Assembly: GCA_947177005.1 (NCBI GenBank)
Contig: CAMWSZ010000247.1
Span: 1 to 5,219 of the forward strand
DNA: 5,219 bases
Reading direction: 5' to 3'
DNA from: an uncultured Clostridia bacterium
Lineage (GTDB): Bacteria > Bacillota > Clostridia > Oscillospirales > Oscillospiraceae
The notes beneath the pieces were generated by a model. It was not told the origin of the DNA and searched no databases. It was given only the letters and a program-made list of their open reading frames with translations. Both the position numbers and the translations under genes were made by a program. Within the stretch, counting starts at the first letter, position 1; every line of letters begins with the position of its first letter. Shown here one piece after another: positions 1 to 4,306 of the stretch.

Positions 1-635
1 CGGATAATGGAGAACTGTCCCAGCGTCACAAAGGCGCGGCGGAAATCTTCGCCCATGGTCAGCTCGCTGTTGAAGCACTGGCAGATGCAGGGCGGGACCT
101 CGCAGATATCACAGTCACAGTGCCGGTGTTCGCAGCCCTCCGCCAGCTTGGCGTCAAGGACGATGGGGTCCACCGCCTCCACGACCGCAGTGGGCATATT
201 GCTCTGCTCCAGCAGCTGACGGTCCAGAGCGTCGATGCGGACCTTGGAGGAGAAGATTTTCGCGCTGCCCTCGCTGCCGAACAGAATGACCCGTTTGTCA
301 AAGACGCACAGGCCCTCCACTTCAATGGGCCGGGGACTGGTGCAATAGGCGTTGAGCGTGACGCGGTAGAAAAAGCGCATGTCTACCGTATAGAAGCCGC
401 GGTTGAACACCACAGGCTCTACATTGATGTACGTATAGAGCAGCTCCGCATTGCCGCCCTTCACACTCTGCGAACGGTTCAGCACATCCTGCCCGCAGGC
501 GGTGGGGTAAAAACGCAGATCCTCAATGCAGTCCTTATCCCGGCAGCTGTCGTAGATTTTCTTGGTATGGATGCAAACGGCCTCGCAGTTATCCTTCATA
601 TTGGATACCGGGCCGGGTACGATACGTTCAGCCAT
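1..635 (-). CDS. Cysteine-rich protein of unknown function (C-terminus cut by window edge)
   Basis: This frame reads open from the ATG at 635-633 to the left edge, giving 211 residues with no stop, so the C-terminus is missing. The start is well supported: a strong AGGAGGT lies 5 nt upstream, and the protein begins MAERIVPGPVSNMKDNC. I do not recognise a named family. There are 14 cysteines. An N-terminal group sits at C17, C21, C31, C36 and C47. A dense cluster at residues 168-187 has the pattern C-X4-C-X-C-X2-C-X4-C-X-C-X-C, with His170 and His172 inside it. The middle (about 60-160) is hydrophobic/beta-like, with stretches such as LLYTYINVEPVVFNRGF and RFFYRVTLNAYC. No signal peptide or clear membrane helix is visible. 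Metal binding or disulfide cross-linking is possible, as in some clostridial spore-coat proteins, but this is inference. It is transcribed divergently from the exported protein at 847. The reading frame is secure; the function is unknown. Confidence 0.85.
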   Translation of the reverse strand, partial: MAERIVPGPVSNMKDNCEAVCIHTKKIYDSCRDKDCIEDLRFYPTACGQDVLNRSQSVKGGNAELLYTYINVEPVVFNRGFYTVDMRFFYRVTLNAYCTSPRPIEVEGLCVFDKRVILFGSEGSAKIFSSKVRIDALDRQLLEQSNMPTAVVEAVDPIVLDAKLAEGCEHRHCDCDICEVPPCICQCFNSELTMGEDFRRAFVTLGQFSII

Positions 636-640
636 AACAG

Positions 641-647
641 ACCTCCT
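641..647 (-). promoter_or_regulatory. Ribosome binding site of the cysteine-rich protein gene
   Basis: The minus strand reads AGGAGGT here, a near-perfect Shine-Dalgarno match, 5 nt before the ATG at 635. It fixes the start of the partial minus-strand gene. Confidence 0.8.
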
Positions 648-679
648 AAAAGTCAATAACGATCTCGGTTGGTAATACG

Positions 680-697
680 GAAAGGCGACTGCCTTTC
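680..697. repeat. Perfect 7-bp inverted repeat (hairpin) in the leader of the minus-strand gene
   Basis: GAAAGGC (680-686) and GCCTTTC (691-697) are exact inverse complements around a 4-nt loop. The hairpin ends about 45 nt upstream of the ATG at 635, so it could form in that gene's 5' leader. No T-run follows on either strand, so it is unlikely to be an intrinsic terminator. It may be an operator or an mRNA-stabilising stem; the sequence cannot say which. Confidence 0.5.
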
Positions 698-702
698 AGT
701 TC

Positions 703-728
703 AGTGTATGCGCCCCGCGGCAGAGTGT
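703..728 (-). promoter_or_regulatory. Possible sporulation-type (sigma-E/sigma-K-like) promoter for the minus-strand gene
   Basis: The minus strand reads CATACACT at 710-703. This fits the -10 consensus of the mother-cell sigma factors (CATACAnT for sigma-E; CATA followed by a looser match for sigma-K). An AC dinucleotide 16 bp upstream (728-727) suits the minimal sigma-K -35. No convincing sigma-E -35 is present. The implied leader is about 60 nt and would contain the 680-697 hairpin. Single-site matches of this length arise by chance, so this is tentative. Confidence 0.22.
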
Positions 729-745
729 GAGACGGAATTGCTGAG

Positions 746-782
746 ACCGGCCGCTGTCCGGACCTCCAAACATACCGGCCGC
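746..782. repeat. Paired ACCGGCCGC direct repeats flanking an 8-bp palindrome
   Basis: ACCGGCCGC occurs at 746-754 and again exactly at 774-782 (28-bp period). Between them lies the palindrome GTCCGGAC (756-763). Because CGGCCG is itself palindromic, the two copies (748-753 and 776-781) could also pair as a 6-bp stem, followed by CAATTTTTT on the plus strand, a weak terminator or attenuator shape. No plus-strand gene ends upstream, so termination would need a promoter further left. Confidence 0.35.
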
Positions 783-791
783 AATTTTTTG

Positions 792-820
792 TTGTATCTG
801 AGAAGGGTTTGTGGTAAACT
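792..820 (+). promoter_or_regulatory. Candidate housekeeping promoter of the exported pseudo-deacetylase gene
   Basis: A TTGTAT -35-like hexamer (792-797) is separated by exactly 17 bp from TAAACT (815-820). The -10 is preceded by TG at 812-813, an extended -10 arrangement. The hexamers alone are mediocre (3/6 and 4/6 to consensus); the spacing and extended -10 raise it. Transcription would start near 827, leaving a leader of about 20 nt before the ATG at 847. Confidence 0.42.
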
Positions 821-837
821 GTTAGAAAACTGTTGGA
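816..837 (+). promoter_or_regulatory. Tandem 11-bp direct repeat, possible OmpR-family regulator site
   Basis: AAACTGTTAGA (816-826) is followed immediately by AAACTGTTGGA (827-837), 10 of 11 positions identical. It can be written ACTGTT-N5-ACTGTT. Two six-base half-sites with 5-bp gaps, in direct orientation and one helical turn apart, are the architecture bound by OmpR/PhoB-family regulators such as PhoP, WalR and CiaR. A third TGT lies in phase at 810-812. The repeat overlaps the predicted -10 and runs into the Shine-Dalgarno sequence, so binding would be expected to repress. The regulator at 2116 is the obvious candidate, by inference only. Confidence 0.4.
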
Positions 838-846
838 GTAAGCCTT

Positions 847-2013
847 ATGTGTAACGCTTGGAAAAAACGGCTGTGCGCCGGTGTGCTGGCGCTGCTGCTG
901 GCGGGCGCACTGGTTCCGGCGGAGGGCCGCGCCGCCCTGCCGGACGTCTATTTCACCGCCGTCAACGAGCAGCTTCTGGATATGAGCAGCGACACCATGC
1001 CGTTCTGGTCCGGCGGAGTGCTGTACGTGTCCAGCCGGATGTTTGAGGGCACCGACGTGGGTGTAAATTTCGTGCGCAACAACGCTATGGGCCTGGTTAT
1101 GCTCTACACCAACCGGGTCGATCTGCGGTTTGACCTGGAGGGCGGCAACGCCTACGATAAAAACGGATATGTCTACAGCGGCCACGCCATTGAACGAAAC
1201 GGCGTCGTATTTTTTCCTGTGGACCTGGTGTGCCGTTACTTCGGCCTGACGTGGAGCTATACGCCTACCGATACGGTGCCGCTGGTCCGGATCAAGAGCG
1301 CCAGCGGCGTCCTGGACGACGCCAGCTTTATCGACGCCGCCGCCGGACAGATGACCAGCCGCTACAATGAATACGAAAGATCCCTGACGCCGGAACCCGG
1401 ACCCGTACCATCCGTCCCCTCCGTACCGCAGCCCCAGCCCCAGCCTCAACCCCAGCCGGGCGAACAGGAGGACCCCGTCCGTCCCATACAGGCGGAGGAG
1501 GGCCAGAAGGTTTTTCTCATCATTGACAGTACTACCAGTGAAGATACCCTCGAGATCCTGCAAATTTTGAACGGCGTACAGGCCACATTTGTTCTGGACG
1601 CCGCGCTGATGGAGGACGGGGACCTGCTGCGGGCGCTGACCGCCGGCGGCCACAGCATCGCGCTGCGGATGACGGAGGGGACCGCCGGGGAGATTGAACA
1701 GGCCCGGGAGCTGGTCTGGCAGGCGGCGTGCAGCCGTCTGGAGCTGGCGTGGTACGAGGGGGACGTGGATGCTGCCCTGTTAGAAGAGCTGGGCTGTGTG
1801 CGTCTGCGGGCCACGGTGGACTGGCGCGGCGCGTCCATTCGGAACGCGGACCTGGAATACCGGCTGCTGCAAACCATTGGCCAGCACCGGCAGGATCTGG
1901 CGGTGCATCTGGGCGGAGACAGCGCCTGTGCGTCCGGCCTGGGGATGCTGCTGGAGGATCTGCGGGAGGGACAGTATCATATCAGTCCCTGGCGGCTGAA
2001 CTGGCGGGGGTGA
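847..2013 (+). CDS. Exported protein: copper-amine-oxidase-N-like domain plus degenerate NodB/polysaccharide-deacetylase-like domain
   Basis: The protein has 388 residues; the ATG has GGAG (835-838) 8 nt upstream. Residues 1-30 form a signal peptide: KKR, a hydrophobic core at about 11-23, then a likely cleavage near GRAA. There is no lipobox. Residues 33-150 resemble copper-amine-oxidase N-type repeats: a PFWSGGVLYVSSRMF segment, then YVYSGHAIERNGVVFFPVDL with YFGLTW. Such modules are usually extracellular and often wall-associated. Residues 181-208 are a proline-rich linker with a PQ run at 194-204. Residues 220-380 follow the NodB fold in order: a first strand at IIDSTT, then TLEILQILNGVQATFVL, AGGHSIALRM and a final LAVHL segment. 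In a by-eye alignment Asp227, the catalytic-base position, is kept. The metal ligands (second Asp, two His) are replaced by Ser228, Arg274 and Gly278. It is therefore probably not an active metal-dependent deacetylase and may bind glycan or act as a scaffold. It lies 102 bp upstream of the regulator gene. Confidence 0.85.
   Translation: MCNAWKKRLCAGVLALLLAGALVPAEGRAALPDVYFTAVNEQLLDMSSDTMPFWSGGVLYVSSRMFEGTDVGVNFVRNNAMGLVMLYTNRVDLRFDLEGGNAYDKNGYVYSGHAIERNGVVFFPVDLVCRYFGLTWSYTPTDTVPLVRIKSASGVLDDASFIDAAAGQMTSRYNEYERSLTPEPGPVPSVPSVPQPQPQPQPQPGEQEDPVRPIQAEEGQKVFLIIDSTTSEDTLEILQILNGVQATFVLDAALMEDGDLLRALTAGGHSIALRMTEGTAGEIEQARELVWQAACSRLELAWYEGDVDAALLEELGCVRLRATVDWRGASIRNADLEYRLLQTIGQHRQDLAVHLGGDSACASGLGMLLEDLREGQYHISPWRLNWRG
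1426..1458 (+). repeat. Proline-glutamine codon repeat in the interdomain linker
   Basis: Alternating CCN-CAR codons encode PQPQPQPQPQP (residues 194-204) between the two folded domains of the exported protein. Such (PQ)n linkers are extended and flexible, as expected for a wall-spanning hinge. Tandem codon repeats of this kind can vary in copy number between strains. Confidence 0.7.
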
Positions 2014-2021
2014 GGGGCAAT

Positions 2022-2041
2022 TTACAGAAAGTTCAAGCAAT
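2022..2041 (+). promoter_or_regulatory. Weak 10-bp-period direct repeat upstream of the two-component operon
   Basis: TTACAGAAAG (2022-2031) and TTCAAGCAAT (2032-2041) match at 6 of 10 positions, in direct orientation and one helical turn apart. They cover the -35 area of the TATAAT promoter. This could be an autoregulatory OmpR-family site, but the similarity is low enough to be chance. Confidence 0.2.
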
Positions 2042-2062
2042 CCGAGCGCCGCAGGGTATAAT
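2032..2062 (+). promoter_or_regulatory. Probable promoter of the regulator-kinase-protease operon
   Basis: A perfect TATAAT (2057-2062) lies 53 bp before the regulator ATG. The best -35 candidate is TTCAAG (2032-2037, 3/6 to consensus) with a 19-bp spacer, longer than ideal. A poor -35 with a perfect -10 suits a promoter helped by an activator. A better -35 lookalike, TTTACA (2021-2026), is 30 bp away and too far to pair with this -10. Transcription would begin near 2069. Confidence 0.5.
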
Positions 2063-2093
2063 CTTGTATAACAGACTCTTCCCGTGCCTGCGG
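2049..2093. repeat. 7-bp inverted repeat flanking the TATAAT box and start region
   Basis: CCGCAGG (2049-2055) and CCTGCGG (2087-2093) are exact inverse complements 31 bp apart, with the -10 and likely transcription start between them. In read-through RNA from the upstream gene they could pair. No T-run follows the right arm on the plus strand (it is followed by A6), so it is not a terminator. Confidence 0.35.
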
Positions 2094-2102
2094 AAAAAAT
2101 TC

Positions 2103-2108
2103 AGGAGG
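2103..2108 (+). promoter_or_regulatory. Ribosome binding site that decides the regulator start
   Basis: AGGAGG ends one base before an in-frame ATG at 2110 and 7 nt before the ATG at 2116. Only the second has workable spacing, and it gives MARKILVVEDD, the normal start of an OmpR-family regulator. The start is therefore placed at 2116. Confidence 0.8.
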
Positions 2109-2115
2109 AATGCCT

Positions 2116-2805
2116 ATGGCTAGAAAAATACTGGTGGTGGAGGACGACCACAACATTTCCGATCTGATCCGGATGTATTTGGAGAAGGAGGGCTTCGAGG
2201 TGCAGGCCGTCTTTGACGGCGGGACCGCTGTGGATATGTTCCGGGTTATGGACCCGGATATGGTCCTGCTGGACATTATGCTCCCCGTTATGGACGGTTG
2301 GGCGGTATGCGCCAAGATCCGGGAGACCAGCCGGACCCCTATCATTATGATTACCGCCAAGAGCGAGGTCTTTGACCGCATCCAGGGCCTTGAAATGGGC
2401 GCGGATGATTACATCGTCAAGCCGTTTGAAATGAAGGAGCTGATTGCCCGCATCAACGCCGTCCTGCGGCGCACGGAGATCCCGTCCGATACCCGGAAAC
2501 GGCTGGTGTTCGACAAGCTGGAGATCAATCTGGATTCCTATGAGCTGACGGTGAACGGGAAAAAGGTGGATACGCCCCCCAAGGAGCTGGAGCTGCTGTA
2601 TCATCTGGCCTCCACGCCCAACCGGGTCTATACGCGGAATCAGCTGCTGGACGAGGTGTGGGGCTTCGACTACTTCGGCGACAGCCGGACGGTAGACGTA
2701 CACATCAAGCGGCTGCGGGAAAAGGTGGAGGACGTATCGGACCAGTGGGCGCTGAAAACCGTGTGGGGTGTGGGCTATAAGTTCGAGGTCGTCCCGAAAA
2801 AATAA
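2116..2805 (+). CDS. Two-component response regulator, OmpR/PhoB family
   Basis: This is a 229-residue cytoplasmic transcription factor, typical family length. The receiver domain spans about 3-117. The acidic pair is Asp10 and Asp11, the phospho-acceptor is Asp53 in LLDIMLPVMDG, and the conserved switch residues are Thr80 (MITAK) and Lys102 (VKPF). The C-terminal winged-helix domain spans about 128-226 and shows the family signature: TPPKELELLYHLASTPNRVY, LLDEVWG, RTVDVHIKRLREK and the closing VWGVGYKFE wing. All key residues are intact, so it should be phosphorylated by the kinase encoded 18 nt downstream and bind direct-repeat DNA. Its nearest functional analogues in context are CssR and CiaR, which govern htrA in other Gram-positives; the sequence alone does not show orthology, so no symbol is given. 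Candidate targets are its own operon and the exported protein gene at 847, where an 11-bp-period repeat sits. Confidence 0.96.
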   Translation: MARKILVVEDDHNISDLIRMYLEKEGFEVQAVFDGGTAVDMFRVMDPDMVLLDIMLPVMDGWAVCAKIRETSRTPIIMITAKSEVFDRIQGLEMGADDYIVKPFEMKELIARINAVLRRTEIPSDTRKRLVFDKLEINLDSYELTVNGKKVDTPPKELELLYHLASTPNRVYTRNQLLDEVWGFDYFGDSRTVDVHIKRLREKVEDVSDQWALKTVWGVGYKFEVVPKK

Positions 2806-2813
2806 GCGGAACC

Positions 2814-2818
2814 GGAGG
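2814..2818 (+). promoter_or_regulatory. Ribosome binding site that decides the kinase start
   Basis: GGAGG at 2814-2818 overlaps an in-frame GTG at 2818-2820, so that GTG cannot be the start. The ATG at 2824 lies 5 nt after the site and is the better initiator. Confidence 0.75.
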
Positions 2819-2823
2819 TGCCA

Positions 2824-4281
2824 ATGGAGCGTTTCAAGGGAATTTATTGGCGGACCTTTACCGTCACGGTGGGAATGGTGGCGCTGACATTGGTGCTGCT
2901 GGGCGCCTCCTTCTTCTCCCTGACCTACAGCTACATCGTGTCGGAAAAAAGAGAGGAGCTGACGGATAAGGCGGAGCTGATTGCCCAGATGGCCGTCAAC
3001 GCGTACAGCAAGCCCGCGGATTTCCGCGGCCTCTGGAGTGAGGATGTGCTGGAGATCGTCAGCGTGGCCAAGCAGATGAGCAGCACGGATTTCCTCATCT
3101 GGGTGCCAAGCATCGGCGGTTTTATCAGCACCGACGAGAGCATCGGGAACCGGGAGCTGACCCTTCCCGGCGAAATGGGAGAAAAATTGGCAAAGGGCGA
3201 GTCCTACGCCGGAACCAGCAAGCTGGGACTCTATGAAAAAACCCGTTTTGTGGTGGCCGTGCCCGCCCGGACCACCGACGACGGCACAATCGTCGGTCCG
3301 GTGCTGGCGGTGGCGGAGCCGAACACCATGACCGAAATGTGGCGGGCTTTTCTGGGTATCTTCGGCATAACCGCCATTACCGTCCTGCTGATTGCCTTTG
3401 TGGTCACGGCCACCACCACCATGCAGCAGACAAAGCCCATTAAGGATATGGCCACCGCCGCCCGCAGCTTTGCGGAGGGCAATTTTGACGCCCGGGTGTA
3501 CGACACGGGCCGGGACGACGAGATTGGGGAGCTGACGGAGGCTTTCAACACCATGGCCGATTCCCTGCAAAAGACCGAGCAGCGCCGCCGGGAGTTCATC
3601 GCCAACATCTCCCACGAGCTGAAAACCCCTATGACCACCATTGCCGGTTACGCGGACGGCATTCTCGACGGCGTCATCTCCCCGGAGGAGGAGCGGCAGT
3701 ATCTGTCCATTATCTCGGCGGAGAGCCGGCGGCTGAGCCGTCTGGTGCGGCGGATGCTGGACGTGAGCCAGCTGCAAAGCATCGACCTGATTAAGCAGAA
3801 ACGCCCCTTTGACCTGTCCGAATCCATGCGGCGGGTGCTGGTGTCAATGGAGAAAAAAATCACGGCCCGGGGTCTGGACGTGGATGTGGAGATCCCGGAG
3901 GACCCGATCACGGTCATGGGCGACAACGACCTGCTGACGCAGGTGGTGTACAATCTGCTGGAGAACGCGGCCAAATTCGCGGCGGAGGGCAGTACGCTCT
4001 TTCTGGGCCTGGAAAAAAAGGGGGAGAAGGCAGTCGTCACCGTGCGCAACACCGGCGACACCATACCCCCCGAGGAGCTGCCGCTGCTCTTTGAGCGGTT
4101 CCATAAGACCGACAAGTCCCGCAGCGAGGATAAGGACGGCGTGGGCTTGGGCCTGTATATCGTCCGCACGATTCTGGAACAGCACCGTGAAAAAATCTCG
4201 GCCTCCAGTGAGAACGGCGTAACAACCTTTTCCTTTACCGTCCAATTGGCAGGTGAGGAAAAAGGACTGGCAAAAATTTGA
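2824..4281 (+). CDS. Membrane sensor histidine kinase (HAMP-HisKA-HATPase_c)
   Basis: The protein has 485 residues. TM1 is at about 11-33. An extracytoplasmic region at about 40-172 ends in VVAVPARTTDDGTIVGPVLA and resembles a single Cache/PAS-like sensor, though this is an impression from strand pattern only. TM2 is at about 174-196. A HAMP linker at about 197-250 carries Pro205 and DEIGELTEAFNTMADSL. The HisKA motif is FIANISHELKTPMTTIAGYADG, with phospho-acceptor His264. The ATP-binding domain shows the N box (QVVYNLLENAAKFA, Asn377 and Asn381), a G1 box of the N-T-G type (Asn409-Gly411), an F box (LLFERFHKTDKSR) and the G2 box GVGLGLYIV (439-447). All catalytic boxes are present, so it should be active. 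It lies 18 nt after the regulator and 25 nt before the protease gene, clearly one operon. The likely signal is outside the membrane, plausibly envelope or secretion stress given the protease neighbour; the ligand is not deducible. Confidence 0.95.
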   Translation: MERFKGIYWRTFTVTVGMVALTLVLLGASFFSLTYSYIVSEKREELTDKAELIAQMAVNAYSKPADFRGLWSEDVLEIVSVAKQMSSTDFLIWVPSIGGFISTDESIGNRELTLPGEMGEKLAKGESYAGTSKLGLYEKTRFVVAVPARTTDDGTIVGPVLAVAEPNTMTEMWRAFLGIFGITAITVLLIAFVVTATTTMQQTKPIKDMATAARSFAEGNFDARVYDTGRDDEIGELTEAFNTMADSLQKTEQRRREFIANISHELKTPMTTIAGYADGILDGVISPEEERQYLSIISAESRRLSRLVRRMLDVSQLQSIDLIKQKRPFDLSESMRRVLVSMEKKITARGLDVDVEIPEDPITVMGDNDLLTQVVYNLLENAAKFAAEGSTLFLGLEKKGEKAVVTVRNTGDTIPPEELPLLFERFHKTDKSRSEDKDGVGLGLYIVRTILEQHREKISASSENGVTTFSFTVQLAGEEKGLAKI

Positions 4282-4306
4282 GGATGTATGAGAGGGGGAG
4301 ACCGCA

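Noticed and set aside
120..659. 179-codon plus-strand open frame
   Set aside because: It is the complement of the cysteine-rich gene, which has a perfect ribosome site and start and sensible composition. The plus-strand frame has neither.
847..906. Possible lipoprotein signal in the exported protein (Cys2, Cys10)
   Set aside because: Both cysteines precede the hydrophobic core, and no L-x-x-C lipobox follows it, so a standard signal peptide is more likely.
646..1653. 335-codon open frame on the minus strand
   Set aside because: It is antisense to the exported protein gene, which has a signal peptide and domains. The reverse product shows no domain and has no convincing ribosome site.
2021..2026. 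TTTACA as the -35 of the operon promoter
   Set aside because: It is close to TTGACA but 30 bp from TATAAT, and no usable -10 lies at normal spacing from it.
2101..3777. 558-codon open frame on the minus strand
   Set aside because: It lies entirely opposite the intact regulator and kinase genes, its translation is rich in His, Gln and Gly with no recognisable domain, and long antisense frames are common in GC-rich DNA.
4045..4065. G1 box of the kinase reads N-T-G instead of D-x-G
   Set aside because: An Asn-type G1 box is common in otherwise active kinases of this class, and all other catalytic boxes are intact, so it is not evidence of inactivation.
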